A stretch of 39,131 nt of DNA from JAKQHY01 sp034429475 (lineage in GTDB: Bacteria > Chloroflexota > Anaerolineae > B4-G1 > SLSP01): the NCBI GenBank assembly GCA_034429475.1, contig DAOUGD010000134.1, positions 1 to 39,131 of the forward strand, read 5' to 3'. Position 1 is the stretch's first letter, and every line of letters begins with the position of its first letter. The notes beneath the pieces are model-generated. The model was given only the letters and a program-made list of their open reading frames with translations, had not been told where the DNA came from and did not search any database. The translations under genes were made by a program, and so were the position numbers. Of the stretch, positions 24,615 through 32,358 are shown in pieces.

Positions 24615-25700
24615 TTACCGATGACGCCGTCCTCGACGGAGTCCCCACCAGACAAACAGCCCCAGCGCCGCCGTCAACGCGATCAGCGCCCACCGTTTGC
24701 GCTGCACGGCGACCGGCGGCGCAAGGGGTTCAGTCGCCGCGATCGCATCGAGCGTTTCGCGCAGTCCCTCGCGCAACGGGCGCGGCGTCCAGCCGAGTTC
24801 GGTGTGCGCCTTGTCCGCGCGGGCGATGTACGTCGCGCGGAGCATAACGGCCGTATCGTGGCAAAACATCGCCGGCAGCGGCAACACCTTCTCCAGCGCG
24901 CCGACAATAGGCGCAAGCGGCAGCAGCCACGCCGCCGGGATGTTGAACAGCGGGGCGCGCTTGCCGCTGACCTCCGCCGCCAGCCCGATCCACTCCGCCA
25001 GCGTCAGGGCGGGGCCGGTGATGATGTAGCTCTCGCCCGGCTTGCCCTTGTCCGCCGCCAGGATGTGTCCCTCGGCGATGTCCTCGACGTGCGTATAGGC
25101 CAACGTCATCTCTGGGCCAGGCAGCACCGGCAGCCAGCCGCGCCAGAACCAGCGCAGCGTCTCGCCGACCAGGCTGTGGTCGCCGGGGCCAAACACCGCG
25201 CCCGGCATCACGATGACGATGGGCGCGCCCTTCTCGATGAGCGGCAGGGCGATCTCGTAGTGCGCCCGCCACTTCGAGCGGTCGTAATCGGTGAGGAACG
25301 GCCCGGCCTGGTAGAACGTCTCGTCCGCGATCTGTCCGTGCGTGTCGCCGTTGACCGCCAGGCTGCTGGTGTAGACGATTTTGGGGACGCCGACCTCGAA
25401 GGCCGTTTGCAGCACGTTGAGCGTGCCGCCCACATTCGTCCCATACATCTTCGCCGGATCGTTGCCGCCCAGCTTGTACCACGCTGCAATGTGGAACACC
25501 ACGTCGCAGCCCTGCATCGCCGCGCGCATTGTGGGCACGTCGGTCAGATCGCCGCGCACCGCGCGCGCCCCCAGCGCCTCCACCGCCGCCGCGCCGCTAT
25601 CGGAGCGGGCCAGCGCCCACACCTCGTCGCCGCGCGCCACGAGCTTCTGCAACACGTGTTTGCCGATAAATCCGGTGCCACCGGTCAGAAACACTTTCAT
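24615..25700 (-). CDS. NAD(P)-dependent epimerase/dehydratase-like (extended SDR)
   Basis: The 361-aa protein begins with the Rossmann motif FLTGGTGFIGKHVLQKL, followed by RGDLTD, VFHIAAWY, YTSSLAVNG and the catalytic-type YDRSKWRAHYE (YxxxK appears as Y-D-R-S-K). This places it with extended SDRs similar to dihydroflavonol-4-reductase/3-beta-HSD-like proteins. The C-terminus ends in a hydrophobic stretch (WALIALTAALGLFVWWGL) and RRGRRHR, so it is probably anchored to the membrane by a tail. GGAGGTAAACCC precedes ATG 25700; the frame extending to 25910 runs through a heptamer array and the end of the aarF-like gene and is rejected. The substrate is unknown. Confidence 0.9.
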   Translation of the reverse strand: MKVFLTGGTGFIGKHVLQKLVARGDEVWALARSDSGAAAVEALGARAVRGDLTDVPTMRAAMQGCDVVFHIAAWYKLGGNDPAKMYGTNVGGTLNVLQTAFEVGVPKIVYTSSLAVNGDTHGQIADETFYQAGPFLTDYDRSKWRAHYEIALPLIEKGAPIVIVMPGAVFGPGDHSLVGETLRWFWRGWLPVLPGPEMTLAYTHVEDIAEGHILAADKGKPGESYIITGPALTLAEWIGLAAEVSGKRAPLFNIPAAWLLPLAPIVGALEKVLPLPAMFCHDTAVMLRATYIARADKAHTELGWTPRPLREGLRETLDAIAATEPLAPPVAVQRKRWALIALTAALGLFVWWGLRRGRRHR

Positions 25701-25730
25701 GGGTTTACCTCCAAAAATTGTAAAGGGAAA

Positions 25731-25787
25731 TGAGTCATGAGAAATGGGTAAGTGGAAATTGGGGATTGGGGACTGGGGATTAGGGCC
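25731..25787. repeat. Heptamer array TGGGGAT type at the end of the aarF-like gene
   Basis: TGAGTCA, TGAGAAA, TGGGTAA, then (after one base) TGGAAAT, TGGGGAT, TGGGGAC, TGGGGAT, TAGGGCC. The aarF-like stop codon (25780-25782) is made of array sequence, so the array forms the gene's 3' end. Confidence 0.75.
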
Positions 25788-27468
25788 TTTTCTGCCACCT
25801 ACGGGCGCGCAAGAAAGAGACGCCGAGGCAGAGCAAGAAAAAGGCGCTGACGCCAAACATCCCGTTGGAAAGTGCCACTTCTCCCTGGACATGGGCAAAA
25901 TAACCGACACCGCCGAAAAACATCACAAACATGCCATAAAGCAGTTGATGGCCCAACGCATACATCAGGTTGGCGGCTTCAGCCACGCCTTTGGCTTTGA
26001 CTTCCAGCTCCCCGTGATTCGTTTTGGTAAGAACGGCCTGAATGTCCCCCGGAATGGTGACGAGGGAGAGGGCAAGGTCCCTGACCGCCGACTCAATGAG
26101 CTTGACCCAGTTCTTGTCCTTGCCAAAGACAAATTCTTCCAGATACGGCTGGATGGTTTTCATGGGATTCATCGCGGGGCTGAGGTGCGTGCATAGACCC
26201 AGCAACAACATCAACGTGCGCGGCAACAACACCAAATCTTTGGGAATCTGGAACGTCGCCATAAGTTCCCGGATGGAAATGCCCATTTTGGAGAAATCTA
26301 TCATCGTCTCCAGTTTGTCCTGCATTTCAACGTGAACGTCCGACAAATGCCAGGATTCGGCGGTCATTTGTTTCAAAAAACGGCTGTAGAAATACTCAAT
26401 GAGCTGCTCGATGTGATGACTGTCTTCGTGCAGCGCAATCAGCCCCATTTGTTGCAGGCCGGCGGAAATCTGATCGTGATCGCGTTTGAAAATCCCCTGG
26501 AAGAATTGCAGGATGCCGGACTTCATCTCCGGCGACAATTGCGCCACCGCGCCAAAATCCAGGAAAACGATGCTGCCATCCGGCTGCACCAGGATATTTC
26601 CTGGATGCGGGTCGGCGTGATAAAGGCCGTCGGTGAAGATCATCTGGCAATAGGCAGTGACGATGCGTTCGGCGAGAACCTGCCGGTCAATGCCGAGGCT
26701 TTCCAGACTCTCCAGATCAGCGACATTGACCCCTGGCATGTACTCTGTCGTCAGCACTCTTTCCGCCGACAGTTCGTGAATCACTTCGGGGAAAAGAACG
26801 TGGGGGTTGCCCGCAAAGTTGGCCGCGATGGTCTCGATGTGCTGCGCCTCGAGGCGAAAGTCCAACTCCTCCTTGATCATCTGGCGGAACTGCTCGTGGA
26901 TATTTCCCAGTCCTCTGATGCGAAAGAAAAAGCCATAAAAGGAAAGCAACCCCTTGATGGTGCGCAAATCCTGGCGCGTGTTGGCCTCGATATCCAGATA
27001 CTGGATTTTGACCGCGACCCGACGGCCATCGTGGAGCCGGGCCAGGTGAACTTGCGCCAGGGACGCACTGGCAATCGGGGTTGGATCAAATTCTGCAAAT
27101 AGCAGTTCCGGTTCTTTTCCCAACTCCTTGCGGATGCGCGCGGTCATTTCACTCAAGGGGCGCGGCGGAATTCTGTCCTGCAATTCCTCCAATTCCTTGC
27201 GGAAGTAGTCCGGCAGGAAATTGCTCAAAATGCTGATGAGTTGCCCCGCCTTGATGAAGATGCCCTGGAGAGAAAGGAGCAAGTCTCTCAATCTCCGGGC
27301 ATTTCGAGCGTAAACCGCCGGGCGGCGACTGTTCGCCCATTCTGTCCCGAACAGTTTGCCCAAGAGATCGAAGAGGCTCAGGCTGATCACGATCCAAAAT
27401 GTGACCCCAAAAGCGCGCAGGAAACGGAATCTAACGGCGCGTTGGGTTGAAGAATTGTTCTGATTCAT
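25780..27468 (-). CDS. AarF/UbiB (ABC1) family kinase-like protein
   Basis: UbiB/ABC1 proteins are atypical membrane-bound kinase-like ATPases tied to isoprenoid-quinone or lipid metabolism. The 562-aa protein has the family hallmark KxGQ (FIKAGQLIS, about 70), LPDYFRKELEELQDRIPP, the Lys of RVAVKIQYLD, the catalytic HADPHPGNILV, and the metal-binding FLDFGAV. Two hydrophobic segments near the C-terminus (about 505-550) should be membrane helices. ATG 27468 shares one base with the TAA of the upstream oxidoreductase (TAATG), so the two are coupled. The much longer open frame to 28200 is a shadow of that gene. Pairing with a flavin/FeS oxidoreductase would fit electron transfer to quinone, which is inference. 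Confidence 0.93.
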   Translation of the reverse strand: MNQNNSSTQRAVRFRFLRAFGVTFWIVISLSLFDLLGKLFGTEWANSRRPAVYARNARRLRDLLLSLQGIFIKAGQLISILSNFLPDYFRKELEELQDRIPPRPLSEMTARIRKELGKEPELLFAEFDPTPIASASLAQVHLARLHDGRRVAVKIQYLDIEANTRQDLRTIKGLLSFYGFFFRIRGLGNIHEQFRQMIKEELDFRLEAQHIETIAANFAGNPHVLFPEVIHELSAERVLTTEYMPGVNVADLESLESLGIDRQVLAERIVTAYCQMIFTDGLYHADPHPGNILVQPDGSIVFLDFGAVAQLSPEMKSGILQFFQGIFKRDHDQISAGLQQMGLIALHEDSHHIEQLIEYFYSRFLKQMTAESWHLSDVHVEMQDKLETMIDFSKMGISIRELMATFQIPKDLVLLPRTLMLLLGLCTHLSPAMNPMKTIQPYLEEFVFGKDKNWVKLIESAVRDLALSLVTIPGDIQAVLTKTNHGELEVKAKGVAEAANLMYALGHQLLYGMFVMFFGGVGYFAHVQGEVALSNGMFGVSAFFLLCLGVSFLRARRWQKRP

Positions 27469-30400
27469 TATTTTAGAGCCTCTTGCCCTGCAAACGCCCG
27501 ATACGGCGAGAGCACCTGCAAAATCTCCGCGTCGGATTCCGTCGTCTGCTGCGTGACCATCCGCGCCAGCAACTCGCCCAGCCCCGGGCCGAGCATGAAG
27601 CCCTGCCCGCACATGCCCACGGCCATCAGGTAGCCTTCCAATTCCCGTGCCCAGCCGACGATAGGCGCGCCATCCGGCGTCATCGGGTACAGGCCGCGCC
27701 ACGTCCGCCGCACGCGGATCGCCGCCAGGCGCGGCATCAAATCCACCATGCGCGGCGCGATCAGCGGCAAAAACTCGCTCGTCTCGCGGCGGTCGAAGCC
27801 CGGAATCGGCGGCTCCGGCGTGATGCAGAACACCACCTGCCCGCTGCGCAACTGGAAAAAGTAATAGTTCTTCGAGCCGGGCGCCGGGCGGATGTCCACC
27901 ATCAGCGGATTGAGGAAGTGCGCCACCGGCTCCGTGATGCCGCCTTCGTGCGCCTCCGAGAGAATCGGATGGCGCAGCCCGACGAGCGCGCCCACCTCCC
28001 CCGCCCACGATCCGGCCGCGTTGATGACCACCGGCGCATGATACTCTCCTCGGTCGGTGCGGACGCCCACGATATGGCGGTGCGCGCCCGTCATCTGTGG
28101 CGCGACCAAAATTTCGCGCACCGGCGCGTTGAACTGGAACGTCGCCCCGGCCTGCTTCGCCGCATCGTAGAAAGCGTGACCCGCGAGCAGCGTCGAGCAA
28201 TGCCCATCCCCCGGCGAGTACGTCCCGCCGATCAGTCCCTCCGGGTTGAGCGCGGGCGCGATCTCCAACAGCGCGTCGCGGTCGTGCCAGTCAATATTCA
28301 AACCATAGGCGTGCTGCACCTTCAGCAAACTCTTGAGCGTCGCCTCGTCCTGCGCCCGGTACGCCACAAACGAGTAGCCGCCCGTTGTCCATTCCAGGTT
28401 GTGCCCGTAGACCTCCTCCCACGTCGAGAAAATCTCCAGGCTGCGCAGGCACAGCCGAATCTTCGCCGGGTCCGAGTGCGTCGCCCGCACCCCGCCGATA
28501 GCCGCCTTCTGCGACCCCTGCCCCTGGCTGGCGAACTGATCCAACACCAGCGTCTTGACGCCCGCCCGCGCCAACGCCAGCGCCGCCGGCGCCCCCACGC
28601 TCCCCGCACCGAGGATGATAACGTCAAACGTATTGCGTAGTCCGTATTCCGTAATTCGTGATTCGTGATTCGTGGCTCGTGATTCGTGATTCGCCGACTC
28701 GCTGATCCGCTGATCCGCCGATTCGCAATTCGTAATTCGTAATTCGCCATTCGCAAACACCCCCAACGGCGCTTCCACAAACAGCGGGCGCTTCACATTC
28801 GGCGTCACGTCCGACGGCGGCACGCCTTCCTCGCGGAAGAGGCGCAGAATCAGCGACGTGCAGGTTTTGCCGCCGCACGCGCCCATCCCGGCGCGCGTCA
28901 CGGCCTTGATCTCGTTCATGTCGCGGTAGCCCTTGCGGATGAGCGCGCGAATCTCGCCCGCCGTCACGCGCTCGCAGCGGCACACGATCTCGTCGTCGTC
29001 CACGCGGGTGATGATGTGCTCCAGCGCCGCGCTCACCCAGGGCTGCTGCACGCGAATTCCGGCGATGCGCCTGGCAATCGCTCGCGGCGCGCGCATCTTG
29101 ACCACGACGGTCCGGTCGTTGCGCTTGACGGCACGCACGTCTGTGATTTCCACGTCACCCAGCGCGCCGCCGACGGAATCCAACACCGTCACGCGGTCGC
29201 CCACGTGCAGCCGCTCCGCCTGGAATTCGTAGGCCAGCGTCACCGTCGGCATGGCCGCGTCCTTGCGATAATCCACCAGCGTGATTGCCAGCCCGGGGCA
29301 GATCGTGACGCACTTCTCGCACCCCAGGCACGTCTTGCCGACTTGCGGCCCCAAGAAGTCGGGCAGCGCGCGGATGTCGTCGGGGTCAATGTGGATGAGC
29401 TGCTGCGGACACACGGACGTACAGGGATTGCACGGGATTTCCTGCGAGCAATGGAACACCGGGAAGACGCCCGTCTCCTGCTCCGGGATGCGCTCCGGGA
29501 TCGCCGCGCCGGGCTTCGACTTGAGCACCTCGGCGGTGTGATACCAGTCGTCGGGCGCGGCATCCACGTCCGCGCCCAGCGCCCGCGCGATCTCCCGCCC
29601 GCGAATCTTGCCGGAAAACATCGCCGCCGACGCCTCCGCGATCTCCTCGGCGTCGCCGGCGTCGAATACCGTCATCCCATACTCGCGCGCCTTCGTCGTG
29701 AACTCGTTCACCGATTCCAGCCCCACCGCAATCAGCACCGTGTCGCACGCAAACGACTTCTCCGTGCCGGGGATGGGGTGGAATTTCTCGTCCACCTGGG
29801 CAATGGTGACGCTCTCCACCTGCTCGCTCCCGTTGGCGCTCAGGACGGTGTGCGACGTGTAGATCGGCACACCCATCCGCGCCAGCTTATCCTTGTGGAC
29901 TTTGTAGCCGCCGCACTCCGGCAGCGCCTCCACCAACCCCACCACCTCGATGCCGGCTTGCAGCGCGTGATACCCCGCAATCAGCCCCACGTTGCCCCCG
30001 CCGACGATGAACAGCCGGTTCGCCGCCTTCACCAGATCGCGGTTCACGAGCGTCTGGAACGCCCCCGCCCCATACACCCCCGGCAGCGTATTCCCCCGGA
30101 ACACCAGCGACCTCTCCCGCGCGCCGGTAGCAACCAGGAGAATCTGCGGGCGGACAAGGGCATAGTCTTCGTGAAACGTGAAATTGTGGGTTGTGGGTTG
30201 TGGGTTGTGGGGGGCGCTGATCCGCTGATCCGCCAGTTCTTGCCTCCTGCCTCCTGCTTCTTGCTTCTTGCTTCTTAACACCCCCACCACCCCGTTGCTG
30301 AACACCGCCAGCGCCGTGCTGTTAAGCCAGACTTCAATTTCGGGGAATTTGCGGACTTCGGCCTCCAGCCGCGCCGCGATGTCAATGCCGCGCGTCCCGG

Positions 30401-30935
30401 CGTAGACAGCGTTGATGTCGCCGAAGAAGCGGTGGGTCTGTAGCACCAACTTCCCACCGAGGCGATGCTTGTCGTCCACCAACAGGGACTTGACGCCATA
30501 CCGCGCCAGCTCAATCGCCGCCGACATCCCCGCCGGCCCACCCCCAAGGATGAGGACGGGCGTTTCGATTGCGTATTGCGTATTGCGTATTCCGTCTTCA
30601 CGCAATACGGAATACGGAATATTTTCCGGCAACTCCGGCAGCGCGTCCAACGGCTCCACGCGCATCCCCGGCGTCACGGGCGTCATGCACGCCTTCACCG
30701 GGCGGCCGTCGGCGATGACGAGGCACTGCGCGCACTGCCCGTTGGCGCAGAAAATGCCCTGCGGCGCGCCGTCGTGGGGGTGGTGGCCGAAGATGCGGAT
30801 GCCGTGCGCGAACAGCGCCGACGCGATCATCTCGCCGGGCCGCGCCGTGAGCGGCTGCCCCTGCCAGGTGAACTCAACCGACGCCGCCTCAGCGCCAGGC
30901 AAAATCGGATGTTCCGTGATGCGGTAATCGCCCAT
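27468..30935 (-). CDS. Multi-centre FAD/FeS oxidoreductase fusion (HcnABC/SoxA-like)
   Basis: One 1155-aa protein joins parts that are usually separate subunits of amine/amino-acid dehydrogenases. In order: a SoxA-like [2Fe-2S] domain (Cys63, 68, 71, 83); an FAD domain (VLILGGGPAGMSAA, 127-140) with an NAD-type motif (IVGGGNVG, 310-317); two [4Fe-4S] motifs (Cys502/505/509 with Cys496 nearby; Cys536/539/542/546); a BFD-like [2Fe-2S] domain (Cys652, 654, 687, 692); and a C-terminal glycine/D-amino-acid oxidase-type FAD domain (VIILGAGSVGAPAALALA, from 771). It likely oxidises an amine or imino acid and passes electrons through the clusters. In-frame repeat insertions lie at residues about 108-124, 221-252 and 728-769. 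GGGAGGG precedes ATG 30935; an upstream ATG at 30947 is also possible. Confidence 0.92.
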   Translation of the reverse strand: MGDYRITEHPILPGAEAASVEFTWQGQPLTARPGEMIASALFAHGIRIFGHHPHDGAPQGIFCANGQCAQCLVIADGRPVKACMTPVTPGMRVEPLDALPELPENIPYSVLREDGIRNTQYAIETPVLILGGGPAGMSAAIELARYGVKSLLVDDKHRLGGKLVLQTHRFFGDINAVYAGTRGIDIAARLEAEVRKFPEIEVWLNSTALAVFSNGVVGVLRSKKQEAGGRRQELADQRISAPHNPQPTTHNFTFHEDYALVRPQILLVATGARERSLVFRGNTLPGVYGAGAFQTLVNRDLVKAANRLFIVGGGNVGLIAGYHALQAGIEVVGLVEALPECGGYKVHKDKLARMGVPIYTSHTVLSANGSEQVESVTIAQVDEKFHPIPGTEKSFACDTVLIAVGLESVNEFTTKAREYGMTVFDAGDAEEIAEASAAMFSGKIRGREIARALGADVDAAPDDWYHTAEVLKSKPGAAIPERIPEQETGVFPVFHCSQEIPCNPCTSVCPQQLIHIDPDDIRALPDFLGPQVGKTCLGCEKCVTICPGLAITLVDYRKDAAMPTVTLAYEFQAERLHVGDRVTVLDSVGGALGDVEITDVRAVKRNDRTVVVKMRAPRAIARRIAGIRVQQPWVSAALEHIITRVDDDEIVCRCERVTAGEIRALIRKGYRDMNEIKAVTRAGMGACGGKTCTSLILRLFREEGVPPSDVTPNVKRPLFVEAPLGVFANGELRITNCESADQRISESANHESRATNHESRITEYGLRNTFDVIILGAGSVGAPAALALARAGVKTLVLDQFASQGQGSQKAAIGGVRATHSDPAKIRLCLRSLEIFSTWEEVYGHNLEWTTGGYSFVAYRAQDEATLKSLLKVQHAYGLNIDWHDRDALLEIAPALNPEGLIGGTYSPGDGHCSTLLAGHAFYDAAKQAGATFQFNAPVREILVAPQMTGAHRHIVGVRTDRGEYHAPVVINAAGSWAGEVGALVGLRHPILSEAHEGGITEPVAHFLNPLMVDIRPAPGSKNYYFFQLRSGQVVFCITPEPPIPGFDRRETSEFLPLIAPRMVDLMPRLAAIRVRRTWRGLYPMTPDGAPIVGWARELEGYLMAVGMCGQGFMLGPGLGELLARMVTQQTTESDAEILQVLSPYRAFAGQEALK
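28629..28757. repeat. In-frame heptamer/octamer array at a domain junction
   Basis: On the plus strand: GTAATTC, GTGATTC x2, GTGGCTC, GTGATTC x2, then octamers GCCGACTC, GCTGATCC x2, GCCGATTC, then GCAATTC, GTAATTC x2, GCCATTC. It encodes residues about 728-769 of the oxidoreductase, exactly between the BFD-like and the DAO-like domains, without breaking the frame. Confidence 0.9.
30180..30276. repeat. In-frame mixed heptamer/octamer array
   Basis: Plus strand: GTGGGTT x3, GCTGATCC x2, then TGCCTCC x2 and TGCTTCT x3. It encodes residues about 221-252 of the oxidoreductase, between a strand of the FAD domain and the VATGAR motif. It shares a perfect 20-nt stretch (30215-30234) with the array at 28700-28719, read in the same frame so that both encode ADQRIS. 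Confidence 0.88.
30564..30622. repeat. In-frame inverted heptamer array
   Basis: Plus strand: GCGTATT x3, spacer CCGTCTTCAC, then inverted units around AATACGG (CAATACGG, AATACGG, AATATT). It encodes residues about 108-124 of the oxidoreductase, between the N-terminal [2Fe-2S] domain and the FAD motif. The same CCGTATT word appears again at about 28640. Confidence 0.85.
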
Positions 30936-30960
30936 GATCCCTCCCATCAATCAATGATTC

Positions 30961-31020
30961 TCAACGGATGGAACGGATGAAACGGATACAAAATCCGTTC
31001 AAATCCGTTCAATCCGTTGA
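30961..31020. repeat. Nonamer inverted array 2
   Basis: TCAACGGAT, GGAACGGAT, GAAACGGAT, ACAAA loop, ATCCGTTCA, A, ATCCGTTCA, ATCCGTTGA. It has the same three-plus-three design as array 1, and fills the gap between the histidine kinase stop and the oxidoreductase start. Confidence 0.92.
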
Positions 31021-31028
31021 GAGAAAAT

Positions 31029-32132
31029 CTAAGTTGGCAAGGTGAAACGCGCGCACAACCCGTGGCCGTCCGCCACAGGACTTTCTAACGTCAGGGCGCT
31101 GTCGTGACGGCGCAGAATTTCGGCAACGAGCGCCAGTCCCAGGCCGCTGCCCGCAATGCTCTTGGGGGCGGCGCGATAGAAGCGGCGGGTGACGTAAGGC
31201 AGATGTTCAGGGGGAATGCCGGGACCAGTATCACACACGGCGCAGGCGACGCCGGCCGGCGCCCGTTGCAGCGCCATCGTCACGCGGTCGCCGGGACGCG
31301 CGTATTTGAAGGCGTTATCCAGCAAGTTGAGGAAGACTTGCCGCAGCCGGTCGGCGTTCCCGTTGACCAGCGGCAGCGGCGACGCGGCCTCCAACGTCAA
31401 AGGCATCTGGCGCTCCACGGCGCGGGGGGTAGATTGCAAAACAACTTCCTCTACCAGCGCCACCAGGTCCAGCGGGCGGCGGGCCAGTTCAGGGGACGTT
31501 TCCAGGCGGCCCAACTCCAACATATCGTTGAGCAACCGCGCCATCCGCTGCGCCTCGTCCTGCGAGAGCGCCAGCGATTGCCGGTGAACGTCGGCGCCCA
31601 CGTCGCTCAGGCCCAAAATTTCCAGGTGCGTGAGAATCGCGGCAATGGGGGTGCGCAACTCGTGGGCCAGATCGTTGAGCAGCGCGCGCCCGGCCTGCTC
31701 CGTATGCTGCTGCGCCGTCACATCCAGCATAAAGACGAAGTCCCGCGCCGGGCTGCCATCCCCGGACGTGACCCACCAGCGCGCCGTCTTCTCCGAGGCA
31801 AACGTCACCGTGCGATAGCGCCCGGTCTGGGGTTCCTGATGAGCGGCGGCGCGATCCTCGGCCAGCAGCGCCGTCCAATCGGCGTCCGGCAATTCCCCGC
31901 GCGCGCCCGGCAGGTGCAGCAGACGTTGGGCATAGACGTTGGCGTAGTTGCACAAAGACCCTTCCAACACAAGCCAGCCGAACGGCGCCGCGTCCAGCAC
32001 AGCCAGCAGCGAGCCATCCCCAGGCGTCGCCGTCCGCGATGAGCAACGCGCGATCCACCACGTCAGTCCGGCCGCCGCTGCCAGCGCCAACCCTATCCCA
32101 AAAATAACCGCCTTGAGATCAAGAACGATCAT
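31029..32132 (-). CDS. Orphan sensor histidine kinase
   Basis: The 367-aa protein has one N-terminal membrane helix (about 8-28), a PAS-like sensor region (about 40-140: AVLDAAPFGWLVLEG, FVFMLDVTAQQH), a HisKA domain with His157 in DLAHELRTPIAA, and a HATPase domain with N box LLDNAFKYA, DTGPGIP and GSGLGLALV. This is the architecture of PhoR-like kinases. No response regulator is adjacent; the neighbours are SMC and the oxidoreductase. ATG 32132 follows a 9-mer array by only 3 nt (GAGCT before ATG), and no normal ribosome site is seen, so the array forms the 5' untranslated region. Confidence 0.93.
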   Translation of the reverse strand: MIVLDLKAVIFGIGLALAAAAGLTWWIARCSSRTATPGDGSLLAVLDAAPFGWLVLEGSLCNYANVYAQRLLHLPGARGELPDADWTALLAEDRAAAHQEPQTGRYRTVTFASEKTARWWVTSGDGSPARDFVFMLDVTAQQHTEQAGRALLNDLAHELRTPIAAILTHLEILGLSDVGADVHRQSLALSQDEAQRMARLLNDMLELGRLETSPELARRPLDLVALVEEVVLQSTPRAVERQMPLTLEAASPLPLVNGNADRLRQVFLNLLDNAFKYARPGDRVTMALQRAPAGVACAVCDTGPGIPPEHLPYVTRRFYRAAPKSIAGSGLGLALVAEILRRHDSALTLESPVADGHGLCARFTLPT

Positions 32133-32135
32133 AGC

Positions 32136-32211
32136 TCAACGGATTCAACGGATTCAACGGATGGGGCGAACAGAACGGATTTTTTTCCGTTCAAATCCGT
32201 TCCATCCGTTG
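32136..32211. repeat. Nonamer inverted array 3
   Basis: TCAACGGAT x3, an insert ending in another AACGGAT, a T-run, CCGTTCAA, ATCCGTTCC, ATCCGTTGA. It differs from arrays 1 and 2 in a longer centre. It abuts the histidine kinase start codon. Confidence 0.9.
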
Positions 32212-32260
32212 AGAAAAAACTCAACCTGCGCAATGACATTGCTGAATAGCCTATTTTTTG

Positions 32261-32324
32261 TCAGCAGATTAAGCAGATTTAGCGGATTAAGAAAAAAATC
32301 TGCTCAATCTGCTTAATCTGCTGA
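32261..32324. repeat. Nonamer inverted array 4 (TCAGCAGAT type)
   Basis: TCAGCAGAT, TAAGCAGAT, TTAGCGGAT, A-rich loop, ATCTGCTCA, ATCTGCTTA, ATCTGCTGA. The design is the same three-plus-three as the TCAACGGAT arrays but with another core (GCAGAT in place of ACGGAT). It lies between smc and the kinase gene; no gene is present in 32133-32358. Confidence 0.93.
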
Positions 32325-32358
32325 TAAATCTCTCCCTATAGCACAGGTCGAGAAAGAC

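Noticed and set aside
24621..25733. 370-aa and, at 29016-30278, 420-aa plus-strand frames
   Set aside because: Both are Arg/His-rich antisense shadows of well-supported minus-strand enzymes, without RBS or motifs.
25701..25910. 70-residue N-terminal extension of the epimerase-like frame
   Set aside because: The Rossmann motif starts at ATG 25700 with a good RBS, and the extension translates a heptamer array and aarF-like sequence.
27469..28200. N-terminal extension of the aarF-like frame
   Set aside because: It overlaps the oxidoreductase C-terminus in another frame; the natural start is ATG 27468, which joins its stop as TAATG.
30961..32324. CRISPR array
   Set aside because: Units are only 9 bp, have no unique spacers of constant length, are inverted about a centre, and no cas genes are present.
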